From Halosegnis marinus (GTDB taxonomy: Archaea; Halobacteriota; Halobacteria; Halobacteriales; Haloarculaceae), in assembly GCF_029338355.1 (NCBI RefSeq), contig NZ_CP119802.1, positions 1,922,001-1,986,000 of the forward strand: a DNA stretch of 64,000 nucleotides, written 5' to 3'. The position numbers and the translations under genes were made by a program. Shown in pieces: positions 1-8,499 of this stretch (its first letter is position 1; every line of letters begins with the position of its first letter). The notes under the pieces are model-generated. The model had not been told where the DNA came from. It ran no database searches and saw only the letters and a list, made by a program, of their open reading frames with translations.

Positions 1-421
1 CCGCGACGGCGGCGACGGCCACGTCCCCGCCGACGACGCCCGGGAACCGCGCCGCGACCTCCTCGCCCGACAGCGTCGTCACGTCGAGGCCGTGGTCGCG
101 CATCCGTTCGGCCTGTTCGCGCACCTCGGCCGCGCGCCGCTCGTCAGCCTCCTCGCCCGTCTCCCGAACGAGCCACACGTACGGGCAGTCCGTGAACGCG
201 AAGCCGCCCCCGCCCGCGAGGCCGCGGAACCGTTCGAGCGCCCGGGTCGCCAGTTCGGCGTCGCGGCGGTCGGAGAAGGCGTCGTAACAGAGGCCCGCCG
301 CCCGCCCGCTCGCGCCGGCCGCGAGTTCGTCGGCCTCGTACAGCGTCACCTCGGCGTCCTCGGCGAGGTCGTACGCGAGCGTCGCGCCGACCGCGCCGCC
401 CCCGACGACTGCGATATCCAT
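1..421 (-). CDS. FAD-dependent oxidoreductase (DAO family), N-terminal part
   Basis: The gene runs off the left edge, so only the first 140 or so residues are visible. The protein opens with a Rossmann dinucleotide-binding motif (GGGAVGATLA, about residues 7-16), an acidic residue ending the second strand (LYEAD), and a GASGRAAG stretch typical of D-amino-acid-oxidase/sarcosine-oxidase type flavoproteins. It is expected to bind FAD and oxidise an amine or hydroxy acid in the cytoplasm; the substrate cannot be read from this part. The ATG is 30 bases downstream of the creatininase stop, suggesting one operon. The catalytic half is missing, so the subfamily stays open. Confidence 0.8.
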   Translation of the reverse strand, partial: MDIAVVGGGAVGATLAYDLAEDAEVTLYEADELAAGASGRAAGLCYDAFSDRRDAELATRALERFRGLAGGGGFAFTDCPYVWLVRETGEEADERRAAEVREQAERMRDHGLDVTTLSGEEVAARFPGVVGGDVAVAAVA

Positions 422-451
422 ACGCGGGGTGGCGACCCCGCCCACTTCGCC

Positions 452-1207
452 CTACCGGTGCGGCTCCGGGAGCAGGTCGGCGAACGGCTCGGCCGCGAGC
501 CAGTCGACCAGCGCCGTCAGCTCCGCGAGCGAGGCGTCGAACAGCTGTTTCCCGGCGTCGGCGCTCGCCGCCGTCGGCGTCCCCACCGCGCCGCCCTCGG
601 AGAAGTCGGCGGTGTCGAACCCAACGTCCGCCCCGTGGACCTCGCGGCCCCACGACTCGGCGGCGGTCGCCTCCGCGTCCGCGACGCGCTCCTCGTCCAC
701 GAGGTCGCGGGCGACGTGCAGCACCATGCTCGTCTCGACGGCGTTCGCGTGGCCCAACCCCTCACCGAGCAGGTCCTCGGCCAGCGCCGGGTCGTAGCCG
801 TCCCACCAGTTCCACGGGACGGCGAACGCCGTCTCCTCGCGGCGGAGGGTCCGCGCCGCGCGCCGGAGCGCGTCGTCGTTGCCACCGTGGCCGTTGAGGA
901 GGACGACCTTCCGGGTTCCGTGCTCGGCGAGCGACGCGACCGTCTCGCGGACGGCGCGCTCGAAGGTCTCGGGCGACAGCGACAGCGTGCCGTGGAACTG
1001 CCGGTGGTGGTCGCTCACGCCGACGGGGAGCGTCGGAAGGACGACGGAGTCCGCGCGGTCGAGCGCGTCGGCGAACGCTTCCGCGACGAGGTGGTCGGTT
1101 CCCAGCGGCAGGTGCGGGCCGTGCTGTTCCGTCGAGCCGACCGGGAGGACCGCCACCTCGGGGTCGGCCTCGGCGACGGAGCGCGTCGTCTCGCGTGCGA
1201 GGTGCAT
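452..1207 (-). CDS. creatininase family amidohydrolase
   Basis: 251 residues. Metal-binding motifs of the creatininase family are clear: E27, H29 and D38 in the first block (STEQHG and GTDH), a DHHRQFHG block around residues 65-72 and NGHGGN near 103-108. Family members hydrolyse amide bonds with a binuclear metal centre. In archaea one branch is ArfB, the deformylase in riboflavin/F420 precursor synthesis, which is one possible role here; the sequence alone does not decide. I start at MHLARE because a longer reading frame upstream overlaps the neighbouring gene. It lies between a luciferase-like gene and a flavin oxidoreductase, 29-30 bases from each. Confidence 0.85.
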   Translation of the reverse strand: MHLARETTRSVAEADPEVAVLPVGSTEQHGPHLPLGTDHLVAEAFADALDRADSVVLPTLPVGVSDHHRQFHGTLSLSPETFERAVRETVASLAEHGTRKVVLLNGHGGNDDALRRAARTLRREETAFAVPWNWWDGYDPALAEDLLGEGLGHANAVETSMVLHVARDLVDEERVADAEATAAESWGREVHGADVGFDTADFSEGGAVGTPTAASADAGKQLFDASLAELTALVDWLAAEPFADLLPEPHR

Positions 1208-1236
1208 GGTCGCCCCTCGGACGCCGGGGCCAAAAG

Positions 1237-2019
1237 TCAGCCGCGGAACTCGTCGAGGCCGCGGGCCGGGTAGCCGACGACGGTATCGACGCCGGCCTCG
1301 CGGAGTTCGGCCACTCGCTTTGCGACCTCGGCGACGCTCCCGACGAGCGCGTAGTCGCGCACGGCCTGCGAGAGCACCTCGCGGGCGCGCCCGCCGGCCG
1401 TGCCGTCCGTCGTCGCGCCGTCGGGGAGCGCGCGCTTCACCGGGCCGCGGCGCGCGGCGTACCCGCCGACGGCGTCGAGTATCTCGTCCTCCTCGTCGGA
1501 GAGGACGACCGGGGCGTACAGCGCGAGGTCGCCGTCGAAGCCGGCGGCCCGGAGCGCCCGGACCTCCCTGCCCGTGCGCCGCGAGAGGAGTTCGTACTGC
1601 GGGCCGCCCGCGGCCATCGCCAGCCGCTCGACGCCCTCGGTGCCGACCCACGCCTCCGGGGCCGTCTCGCGGGCCGCGCCCAGCCGCGGCGCGACGGCGC
1701 GCTCGCGCTCGGCGTCGGTCAGGTACGCGGGGTTGCCCGCGACGAGGACGCGTTCGACACCGTCGGGGAGGGGGAGCAGCGAGTCGTCGCCCAGCGGGTC
1801 GAAGCCGTCCGCGCGGACGGGCGTCGTGACGGACAGGCGGGTGTGGGCGGCCAGGTCGCGCAGGGTGTCCCCGTCGGGGAACGCCTCGCGCCCCTCGTAG
1901 TCGACGTTCACGAGCGGCGCGTCGAGGTCGGCGACGCGCGCGAGGTCGTGTTCGAGCGGCTTCACGGCCACGCCGTCGAGGTCCGCCCGGGCGAGAGGGG
2001 TGTGGCGCAGTCGTGTCAC
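1237..2019 (-). CDS. luciferase-like (F420/flavin oxidoreductase-type) haloarchaeal protein
   Basis: 260 residues. The C-terminal third (LVGSVAEVAKRVAELREAG followed by VDTVVGYP) resembles the end of the TIM barrel in bacterial luciferase-like, F420-dependent oxidoreductases such as Mer, where a similar helix-strand unit ends the barrel. The N-terminal part is not recognisable to me, and no complete cofactor site can be assigned. Haloarchaeal homologues of this size are annotated only as a DUF. It is the first gene of a probable three-gene minus-strand operon with the creatininase and FAD oxidoreductase genes. A weak TATA-like CTTAGC lies about 25 bases before the ATG. Confidence 0.65.
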   Translation of the reverse strand: MTRLRHTPLARADLDGVAVKPLEHDLARVADLDAPLVNVDYEGREAFPDGDTLRDLAAHTRLSVTTPVRADGFDPLGDDSLLPLPDGVERVLVAGNPAYLTDAERERAVAPRLGAARETAPEAWVGTEGVERLAMAAGGPQYELLSRRTGREVRALRAAGFDGDLALYAPVVLSDEEDEILDAVGGYAARRGPVKRALPDGATTDGTAGGRAREVLSQAVRDYALVGSVAEVAKRVAELREAGVDTVVGYPARGLDEFRG

Positions 2020-2065
2020 TACCCGAATCCGGCCGTGCCGAGGGCTAAGGGTGTCGGTCGGCGCA

Positions 2066-2086
2066 ACACTCTCGGCGTGAGAGTGT
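2066..2086. promoter_or_regulatory. perfect inverted repeat, operator-like
   Basis: ACACTCTC, five bases, then GAGAGTGT: two perfect 8-base arms. It lies in the 109-base gap between divergent genes, about 15 bases upstream of the TATA-like box of the ABC transporter and 47 bases upstream of the start of the luciferase-like gene. The arm length and spacing fit a dimeric helix-turn-helix repressor or activator. Confidence 0.6.
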
Positions 2087-2101
2087 CAATCAGTACTAGT
2101 T

Positions 2102-2107
2102 CAATAT
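2102..2107 (+). promoter_or_regulatory. TATA-like box of the ABC transporter operon
   Basis: CAATAT centred about 25 bases before the ATG at 2129, the spacing expected for a leaderless haloarchaeal transcript. Confidence 0.45.
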
Positions 2108-2128
2108 CCGAGAGGACGAAACGCGCGT

Positions 2129-3085
2129 ATGGCCGCGATAGAGCTCTCACACCTGACCAAGCGCTACGGCGACGTCCTCGCGCTCGACGACGTGTCGCTG
2201 ACCGTCGAGGCGGGCGAGGTGTTCGGTTTCCTCGGACCCAACGGGGCCGGCAAGTCCACGACCATCGACGTCCTGCTCGACTTCGTCCGGCCGACGAGCG
2301 GGAAGGCCCGCGTGCTCGGCTTCGACGCCCAGCGCGACGGCCTCGACGTCCGGCGGCGAACCGGCGTCCTCCCCGACGGCTACCACGTGTACGACCGGCT
2401 CACGGGCCGCCAACACGTCCAGTTCGCCGTCGACTCCAAGGGGACGGACGACGACGCCGCGGCGCTGCTCGACCGGGTCGGCATCGCCGACGCCGCCGAC
2501 CGGCCCGCGGGCGGCTACTCGAAGGGGATGCGCCAGCGCCTCGTCCTCGCGATGGCGCTGGTCGGCGAACCGGACCTGCTCATCCTCGACGAGCCGTCGA
2601 CGGGGCTCGACCCCCGTGGCGCGAGCGAGATGCGCGACATCATCCGCGCCGAGGCGGCGCGGGGCGCGACGGTGTTCTTCTCCAGTCACATCCTCGAACA
2701 GGTCGAGGCCGTCTGTGACCGGGTCGCCATCATCGACGAGGGGCGGCTGGTCACCGTCGACACCATCGAGGGCCTCCGGGCCGCGATGGGCGACGGCGAT
2801 ACCCTCACGCTCACCCTCGACGCCGTCCCCGAGGGGCTCGCCGAGGCGGTCGGCGCGGTCGACGGGGTGTCCGCCGTCGCCGTCGACGCCGACGCGCGCC
2901 GGGTGACTGTTCACGCCGACGGGCCGGCGAAGGCCGCCGTCGTGAACGCCGTCGGGACGCTCGACGCGACGGTGCTCGACCTCGCCACGAGCGAGGCGTC
3001 GCTGGAGGAACTGTTCATGTCCGCGACGGCCGACGAGGACGCGGCCGCGCCCGACGATGCCGCGCCCGCGGAGGTGGCGCCGTGA
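2129..3085 (+). CDS. ABC transporter ATP-binding protein
   Basis: 318 residues. Walker A GPNGAGKST at about 36-44, ABC signature YSKGMRQR at 130-137, Walker B LLILDEPSTGLDP from about 150, and an H-loop in FFSSHILEQ. The domain order and the C-terminal extension of about 90 residues after the nucleotide-binding domain are typical of ABC-2 type exporters (CcmA/NatA/DrrA-like). It powers the permease encoded next, whose GTG start overlaps this gene's stop by four bases, so the two are translationally coupled. The substrate is unknown. A perfect inverted repeat upstream suggests specific regulation. Confidence 0.95.
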   Translation: MAAIELSHLTKRYGDVLALDDVSLTVEAGEVFGFLGPNGAGKSTTIDVLLDFVRPTSGKARVLGFDAQRDGLDVRRRTGVLPDGYHVYDRLTGRQHVQFAVDSKGTDDDAAALLDRVGIADAADRPAGGYSKGMRQRLVLAMALVGEPDLLILDEPSTGLDPRGASEMRDIIRAEAARGATVFFSSHILEQVEAVCDRVAIIDEGRLVTVDTIEGLRAAMGDGDTLTLTLDAVPEGLAEAVGAVDGVSAVAVDADARRVTVHADGPAKAAVVNAVGTLDATVLDLATSEASLEELFMSATADEDAAAPDDAAPAEVAP

Positions 3086-3906
3086 CGTGGACCGTCGTCG
3101 CGCGCAAGGACTTCGCCGACGCGGTGCGCTCGCGCGCGCTGTGGGGGCTGACGGCGCTGTTCGTCCTGCTCATGGCGGGCCTCGCCGCCGTCTACCGGTA
3201 CGTACAGGTGGAACTCGCGGGCGCGGGCGAGGTGGAGACGCTGAGCCTGCTCGTCTTCCTCGCGGGGCCGGCGACGCTGTTCGTCGCCGTCGCCACGCTC
3301 GTCGTCTGTTACAAGGCCGTCGCCGGCGAGTCCGAGAGCGGGAGCGGAAAGCTCCTCCTCGGCCTGCCGCACACCCGCCGGGACGTCGTGGTGGGGAAGT
3401 TCGTCGGCCGGAGCGCGGTCCTGCTGAGCGCGCTCGCGGCCGGCCTGCTGGTCGCGCTGGTCGTCGTGGTGGCGCTGTACGCGGACTTCTCGGCGACCCA
3501 GTACGCCGCCTTCGCGGCCGTCACGGCGCTGTCCGCGCTCGCGTACGTCGGGCTGTACGTCGGGCTCTCCGCGACGACCACCTCGACGAGCCGCGCCACC
3601 GTACTGACGGTCGGCGCGTTCCTCGTCGTCCAGTTGCTGTGGGACGTGGTCGCGCTCGGGATAACCGTGTTCGGCCCCGACGTCGTGAGCGCCGCGACCG
3701 CCCAGCGGGCGGCCGTCTTCGTTTCGACGCTCGTCCCGAACGGCGCGTACCAGCTCGTCGTGGGCGCCGTCGCCGCCGACGGGTTCCTGCCCGCGGCCGG
3801 AACCCCCTTCTACGGCGAGGGGTGGTACGGCGTCGTCGTACTGGTGGTGTGGGCAGTGGTGCCCGCCGCGCTCGGCTACCTGCGCTACCGCACGCTCGAC
3901 CTCTGA
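3082..3906 (+). CDS. ABC-2 type transporter permease
   Basis: 274 residues with about six hydrophobic segments. The N-terminal VVARKDFADAVRSRALW, followed by a membrane helix, is the usual start of ABC-2/NosY-like permeases: an amphipathic cytoplasmic stretch, then helix 1. GTG start in a GTGA junction with the ATPase gene. It would form the membrane channel of an export or membrane-remodelling complex with that ATPase. Its end converges on the Nudix gene with one base between the stop codons. Confidence 0.92.
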   Translation: MTWTVVARKDFADAVRSRALWGLTALFVLLMAGLAAVYRYVQVELAGAGEVETLSLLVFLAGPATLFVAVATLVVCYKAVAGESESGSGKLLLGLPHTRRDVVVGKFVGRSAVLLSALAAGLLVALVVVVALYADFSATQYAAFAAVTALSALAYVGLYVGLSATTTSTSRATVLTVGAFLVVQLLWDVVALGITVFGPDVVSAATAQRAAVFVSTLVPNGAYQLVVGAVAADGFLPAAGTPFYGEGWYGVVVLVVWAVVPAALGYLRYRTLDL

Positions 3907-3907
3907 G

Positions 3908-4513
3908 CTACACCGGGAAGTCGGCGTCCGGGTCCACGACCCGGTCCACCTCGGCGGGCATCTCCCAGCCGCAGGCGAGTTCGAGGAACTGCACGAGCAT
4001 CCGGCCCGTCGCGCCCCACACCGTGTAGCCGTCCACGCGGAAGAAGTGGAGGCGGATGTCCCCGTAGTGGGGGTGGTCGCGCCGCTCGCTCTCGTAGTTG
4101 GCGAGGTCGGTGAGTTCGTCGATGGGCAGGAGAACGACCTCCGCGACCTCCCGCTCGTCCGGTACCCACTCCTGGTCGGGGACGCGCGCGACGAACGGTC
4201 GCACCGAGTAGCTGGTGACCGTCGCGATGTCGTCCAGCCGGCCCACGACCTCCACGCCCGTGGAGTCCATCCCGACCTCCTCGTTCGCCTCGCGGAGCGC
4301 CGTCGCGAGCAGGTCGTCGTCGGAGGGTTCGCGTCCCCCGCCGGGGAAGGACATCTGGCCGGCGTGCTCGCCGAGGTGATCGGCGCGCTTGATGAACAGC
4401 AGGTGGAGGCGCCCGTCGCGCTCGACGACGGGCACGAGGACGGCGGCGTCGCGCTCGCCCTCCGTCGCCGGCACCGGCGTGTGGGCGCGGACGCGGTCGA
4501 GCGCGAGGTCCAT
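3908..4513 (-). CDS. Nudix hydrolase, CoA pyrophosphatase-like
   Basis: 201 residues. The Nudix box spans about 60-82 (FPGGG, then REPSDDD, then TALREANEEVGM). The position that is usually Glu in GX5E is Asp, as in the CoA diphosphatase (NUDT7/NudL-like) branch, whose FPGG...D..TALRE.xEEVG pattern it matches well. Predicted to cleave CoA or related nucleoside diphosphates in a Mg-dependent reaction in the cytoplasm. Its stop meets the ABC permease stop, and its ATG is preceded by a 53-base gap to the next minus-strand gene. Confidence 0.88.
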   Translation of the reverse strand: MDLALDRVRAHTPVPATEGERDAAVLVPVVERDGRLHLLFIKRADHLGEHAGQMSFPGGGREPSDDDLLATALREANEEVGMDSTGVEVVGRLDDIATVTSYSVRPFVARVPDQEWVPDEREVAEVVLLPIDELTDLANYESERRDHPHYGDIRLHFFRVDGYTVWGATGRMLVQFLELACGWEMPAEVDRVVDPDADFPV

Positions 4514-4566
4514 ACCCCGACGACGCGGCGACGGCCCATAAGTCGCCCGCCGGCGGTCGGTCCCGA

Positions 4567-5019
4567 CTACGCGAGCGCGTCGTCAAGCCGCGCGCGGAGG
4601 TCGGCGAGCGCGAGGTCACCCCACGCTTCGAGGTCGTAGCTCACGTCCAGCAGGCGGCGTATCTCGTCGTCGTCCTCCGCGGCGACGGCGCGGGCCACGT
4701 CCCCGCGGAACCGCTCCTCGGCGGCGCGTTCGAGCGCCGCGCGGTCGGGCGCGCGCGACTCCACGTCGAGGATGTGCGGCAGGTCCTCCGCGCCCTCGGG
4801 CAGGGCGGGGAACGCCGCGGGGCCGACGGCGAGGTAGCGGTCGCCGTCGCGCTCGTAGCCGACGAGCGCGTACGCCTCGACGGCGGCCTCGACGTCCGAC
4901 TCGGGCACCGCCTCGTCGCGCCGGAAGCCGTACTCCTCGCGGGCGCGGTCGAGTTCCGCGGGCCGGAGCGCGCCGAAGAGGTCCACGATACCCGCCACCT
5001 CGTCGGGGGACAGCGTCAC
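4567..5019 (-). CDS. uncharacterised protein coupled to the GT81-like gene
   Basis: 150 residues, acidic and mostly helical, beginning VTLSPDEVAGIVDLFGALRP. I do not recognise a functional domain. It reads as a soluble two-part protein, with a helix-rich N-terminus and a C-terminal region rich in AAEE/ARAVAAEDDDE. The GTG start overlaps the TGA of the upstream glycosyltransferase (GTGA), so the two are very likely translated together and may act together. A longer in-frame extension exists but would lie entirely inside the upstream gene. Confidence 0.75.
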   Translation of the reverse strand: MTLSPDEVAGIVDLFGALRPAELDRAREEYGFRRDEAVPESDVEAAVEAYALVGYERDGDRYLAVGPAAFPALPEGAEDLPHILDVESRAPDRAALERAAEERFRGDVARAVAAEDDDEIRRLLDVSYDLEAWGDLALADLRARLDDALA

Positions 5020-6110
5020 CGTATCGCCTCCAGGTCCGCCGCCGCGGCCTCCCGGACCGCTCCCGAGTCGAGCGTCGTCTTGCGCCACGCGGGGAGGCGG
5101 GTGTCCTCGCCCGGCGGCGCGACGGCGTCGGCGTACTCCGCGACCTGCGCGCGCTCGTCGGCCGGGTCGTAGTCGAGGCCGTTGAACGCGGCGTCCGTCC
5201 CGTAGGCGCGGACGAGCGACTCGGCGGCCGCCTCGTAGCGGTCGGGGAGCGTGTCGTAGTCCGGCTCGACGCCGCCCGCCTCGACGGCGCGGAGGAGCGC
5301 GGCCGACACCTGCTCGCTCATCGTGGAGAGGCCGGCCGGCCCGGAGACGGCCCGGTGGTCGTGTTCGTGCCGCCCGAGGTCCACCTGTGCGGTCCCCTCG
5401 ACGCCCGCCTCGGCGTAGGCGTCCCCGAGCGTCCCGACCTCGAGCCCCCAGCCGCGCTGGACGCGCAGCGACCGCACGAGGTCGCTCGTCGCCGCGAACT
5501 CCCCGGCGAGCGCGTAGCGGAAGGCGTTCAGGTAGTCGAGCACCTCCGCGCCGGGATGGGCGTCCGCGAGCGCGCGGACCAGCGGCCGGTAGAACAGGCG
5601 GAACAGCCGGCCGTAGAGCCGGCCGTTCTCGACCCGGGCGTAGTACCCCTTCGAGAAGGCGAAGCCGCGGTCGAGCGGGAACAGCAGGCGGGGGACGTGC
5701 GCGTCGGTGTAGGTGGTCGCGTCGGCGTCGTGGACGACGACGTACTCCGAGTCGGCGGCGACGCCCAGCCCCAGCCACACGTCCCGGCCCTTCCCCCGGG
5801 GGCCGGTCAGCCCGTGGTCGTCGAGCAGGTCGGCGAGGCGGGGGCCGTCACACCACAGCGTCTCCACGTCGAGGGCGAAGCCGTCGAGCCAGTCGGCCAC
5901 CGCGGGCGCGGTGTCGGCCTCCGCGCGCAGGGGAACGACGACGCGCTCGGGGTCGACGCGTTCGAGCGCCGAGAGGACGCGCTCGGCGGCGAGCGAGGCG
6001 TGTTCCCGCTCCGTCATCGGGACGACGACGGCCGCCCGCTCGGTCGGGGCGTCCGGGCGCGCGTCGCCGAAGTCGTGGAGCGTGGCGACCCGCTCCTGCA
6101 CGTATTCCAT
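5016..6110 (-). CDS. GT81-like glycosyltransferase (glucosyl-3-phosphoglycerate synthase type)
   Basis: 364 residues, starting MEYVQERVATLHDF. A GT-A fold is suggested by VVVPMTEREHASLAAERVLSAL at the N-terminus and by a metal-binding DAD motif at about 128-130 (VVHDADATTYT). The overall layout, including the GFAFSKGYYAR segment and a GWGLEVG acceptor-side motif, matches family GT81, which makes glucosyl- or mannosyl-3-phosphoglycerate, precursors of charged compatible solutes. The acceptor in haloarchaea is not established, so the substrate is inferred. Its stop overlaps the start of the 150-residue gene. Confidence 0.8.
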   Translation of the reverse strand: MEYVQERVATLHDFGDARPDAPTERAAVVVPMTEREHASLAAERVLSALERVDPERVVVPLRAEADTAPAVADWLDGFALDVETLWCDGPRLADLLDDHGLTGPRGKGRDVWLGLGVAADSEYVVVHDADATTYTDAHVPRLLFPLDRGFAFSKGYYARVENGRLYGRLFRLFYRPLVRALADAHPGAEVLDYLNAFRYALAGEFAATSDLVRSLRVQRGWGLEVGTLGDAYAEAGVEGTAQVDLGRHEHDHRAVSGPAGLSTMSEQVSAALLRAVEAGGVEPDYDTLPDRYEAAAESLVRAYGTDAAFNGLDYDPADERAQVAEYADAVAPPGEDTRLPAWRKTTLDSGAVREAAAADLEAIR

Positions 6111-6151
6111 CGCCCGTATCGAGGCGCGCGGCCCCCTTAGGTCACCCGGCG

Positions 6152-7000
6152 TCAGACCGCGATGCGCCGCGGGGTGTCCGGGTCGGGGAACAGGACGACG
6201 TAGGGGTCGCCCGAGGTGTTGTCCGGGCACTCGCTCGCCACCTCGACGGGGAACGTCTCGCCGGAGACGTTCCGGCCGTTGACGTTCAGCTCGACCGGGA
6301 ACCGCCGCTCGCCGAAGCTCAGGACGTGTTCGTTGTAGCCGTCGTCCACGTACGCGCGCACCTGCGCCTCACGGGTTGGCTCGCCCGGTTCGGTCTCGAA
6401 TCGGTACGCGCTCCAGTCACCGGCCGTACAGGCGTTGTACTGCGGGGCCTCGACGCGCTCGGGGAGCGGCGTCGGGTTCGAGGCCACCAGCGTGGCGACC
6501 GTGAGTCGGCCGTGGCGCTCGTCGCCGGTCGGGACGGTCACCTCCGACTCGGCGTCGAGGTCGTACGTCAGGCCGCCCGTCCCCACGTCCACCGCGACGA
6601 CGGCGACGGCGAGGACGAGCAGGACGGCGAAGACGGCACGCGCCCGGCCCGGCGTGGCGAGCCGCCCGTCCTCGTCCAGCCGCTCGCGCAGGAGGAAGAT
6701 GGCGAGCGCGACGACGAGCAGCGCGGCGACGACGGCGGCGCTGCCCGCCCGGAAGACGCCGACGACGCGCGCCACGAGGCCGACGACGGTGACGACGACG
6801 ACGGCGTAGCCGACGAGCATGAGGGTGCGGTCGTCGTCGCGCTGGCTGACGGCGAAGACGCCGCCGGCGAAGGCGAGGACGGCGGCGACGGTCGTGACGG
6901 GCGAGAGCCCGGTGTCCACGCTGAACATGAAGAAGAGGACGGCGACGGCGGCGATGGCGCCGGCCGCCACGTCGAAGAGGGTCTCGGAGTCGAGGTCCAT
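6152..7000 (-). CDS. membrane protein with C-terminal ectodomain
   Basis: 282 residues. Five hydrophobic segments fall between residues 10 and 140 (for example ALLVVALAIFLLRE), followed by a soluble domain of about 140 residues. That domain contains two cysteines in the YNACTAGDW region and near VASECPDN, which could form a disulfide outside the cell. No known family is recognised. It is separated from the glycosyltransferase by 41 bases and from the MFS gene by 42 bases on the same strand, so co-transcription is possible. Confidence 0.75.
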   Translation of the reverse strand: MDLDSETLFDVAAGAIAAVAVLFFMFSVDTGLSPVTTVAAVLAFAGGVFAVSQRDDDRTLMLVGYAVVVVTVVGLVARVVGVFRAGSAAVVAALLVVALAIFLLRERLDEDGRLATPGRARAVFAVLLVLAVAVVAVDVGTGGLTYDLDAESEVTVPTGDERHGRLTVATLVASNPTPLPERVEAPQYNACTAGDWSAYRFETEPGEPTREAQVRAYVDDGYNEHVLSFGERRFPVELNVNGRNVSGETFPVEVASECPDNTSGDPYVVLFPDPDTPRRIAV

Positions 7001-7042
7001 ACGCGGACGTCCGTCCGACCTGTCATATAGTCGGGGGAAAGC

Positions 7043-8236
7043 TCACACGCCCGTTTGACTCTCGCCGACCCGCCCCACGGGGAGTCGCCCGGCGAGGTAC
7101 AGCGCGACGAGCGCCGCGAGGACGACCGTGAGACCGGCCGCGAAGGCGGTGTACATGGCGTCGAAGGTGACGCCCGACTCGGTGAGCGAGCCGACGACGC
7201 CGCCGCCGAAGGCCTGCGGGAGCATCATCGTCGCGGAGTAGGCCGTGTACGCCGACGCGCGGTGGCGGTCCGGGAGCGTCCCGAGCAGGTACGTGTCCAC
7301 GGCGGGGAACAGCGAGTGGATGGTGTAGCCCAGCACCACGGAGAAGACGACGAGCGGCCACAGCCCCGTCACGTGCGGCAGGACGAACAGACAGGCCGTG
7401 AAGCCGGCGACGACGGCGAGCAGGAGGGGAACGTTCGGGACGCGGTCGGCGAGCCGTCCGGTGAGGAAGAAGGCGGGGATGCCCGCGGTGAACAGCACCG
7501 AGAGCATCAGGCTCGCCGTCTGCGGGTCGAGGTCCTTCGCCTGCATGTACGTCGGGTAGTAGTTGAACAGGCCGTTCCAGACGAAGCCGACGGAGCCGGT
7601 GACGAGCACGCCCGTCAGGATTATCGGCAACTGCGCGCGGGCCGCGCCGAGCAGGTCGCGGTCGTCGCTCCCGGCGTCGGGGAGGTCGGCGCGCCGCCCC
7701 ACGAGGTAGAGGACGGCGGTCGTGAGCGCGGCGACGACGGCCACCACGAGGAACGTGGAGCGCCAGTCGCCGAACGCCGCGACGACGGCGATGACGATGA
7801 CCGGCGCGCCCGCGGCGGCGGTCTGGGAGGCCATCCCGTGGATGCCGAGCGCGCGGCCGACGCCCTCGGGGAACAGTTCCGAGACGAGCGGGTTCGCGGC
7901 GATGAAGTAGACGCCCGAGGCCAGCCCCATCAGGAACGCGCCCGCGGCGAGCGCGGGGACGTTCGGGGCCGACGCCGTGAGCGTCGCCGCCGCGGTCAAC
8001 ACCCCGCCCGCGCCGACGACCACCGTGTGGCGGTCGATACGGGTGAGCAGCCAGCCGGTCGGCACGCGCGGCAGGGCGCTCCCGAGCCACGCGGCGCTGG
8101 CGACGACGCCGAGCGAGCCGACCGTGACGCCGAAGTCCGCCGCGATGTACTCGAGCAGGGGCGCGAACACCACCCGCGCGAGGTTCACGAGGAAGACCAT
8201 CGAGCAGAGGGAGGCGAAGAGACGACGGCGGGACAC
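7043..8236 (-). CDS. MFS transporter
   Basis: 397 residues with about 12 hydrophobic segments in two groups of six, as expected for a major facilitator. The loop between helices 2 and 3 reads LGSALPRVPTGWLLTRIDR, the usual MFS motif A region. Substrate unknown. The start is GTG (VSRRRLFASLCSMVFL), immediately followed by helix 1. It is transcribed divergently from the small zinc-finger gene 89 bases away. Confidence 0.88.
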   Translation of the reverse strand: MSRRRLFASLCSMVFLVNLARVVFAPLLEYIAADFGVTVGSLGVVASAAWLGSALPRVPTGWLLTRIDRHTVVVGAGGVLTAAATLTASAPNVPALAAGAFLMGLASGVYFIAANPLVSELFPEGVGRALGIHGMASQTAAAGAPVIVIAVVAAFGDWRSTFLVVAVVAALTTAVLYLVGRRADLPDAGSDDRDLLGAARAQLPIILTGVLVTGSVGFVWNGLFNYYPTYMQAKDLDPQTASLMLSVLFTAGIPAFFLTGRLADRVPNVPLLLAVVAGFTACLFVLPHVTGLWPLVVFSVVLGYTIHSLFPAVDTYLLGTLPDRHRASAYTAYSATMMLPQAFGGGVVGSLTESGVTFDAMYTAFAAGLTVVLAALVALYLAGRLPVGRVGESQTGV

Positions 8237-8295
8237 GGCTGCGCTTCGCCGCGGGGCCGTTAGAGGCTGTCGAAGCCGGCCGCGCGGCCGCCGCG

Positions 8296-8301
8296 CTTTA
8301 A
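8296..8301 (+). promoter_or_regulatory. TATA-like box of the zinc-finger gene
   Basis: CTTTAA 25-30 bases before the ATG at 8326, consistent with a leaderless transcript. Confidence 0.5.
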
Positions 8302-8325
8302 GTGACTGCCCGCATAGGTCGGGGC

Positions 8326-8496
8326 ATGGACACCGTTCGACAGGGACTCCGCGCCGGGGACATCGAGAAGGACACCTACGAGCGGCTCATCTGCACCCAC
8401 TGCGACGAGAACCTCGCGACGAAGGACAGCGAGGACGGGGTCGGGAAGGTCCGGTCGTGTCCCGACTGCGGCCGCCAGTACAAACAGATCGGGTAG
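8326..8496 (+). CDS. HVO_0758-type small zinc finger protein
   Basis: 56 residues with two CxxC pairs, C23/C26 (ICTHC) and C45/C48 (SCPDCG), forming one predicted zinc ribbon. The sequence MDTVRQGLRAGDIEKDTYE is what I recall of the haloarchaeal HVO_0758 zinc-finger family. Such micro-proteins are common in haloarchaea and are usually regulators or partners rather than enzymes. A longer in-frame start lies 24 bases upstream, but TATA spacing favours this one. It ends three bases from the convergent aldo/keto reductase stop. Confidence 0.88.
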   Translation: MDTVRQGLRAGDIEKDTYERLICTHCDENLATKDSEDGVGKVRSCPDCGRQYKQIG

Positions 8497-8499
8497 CGC

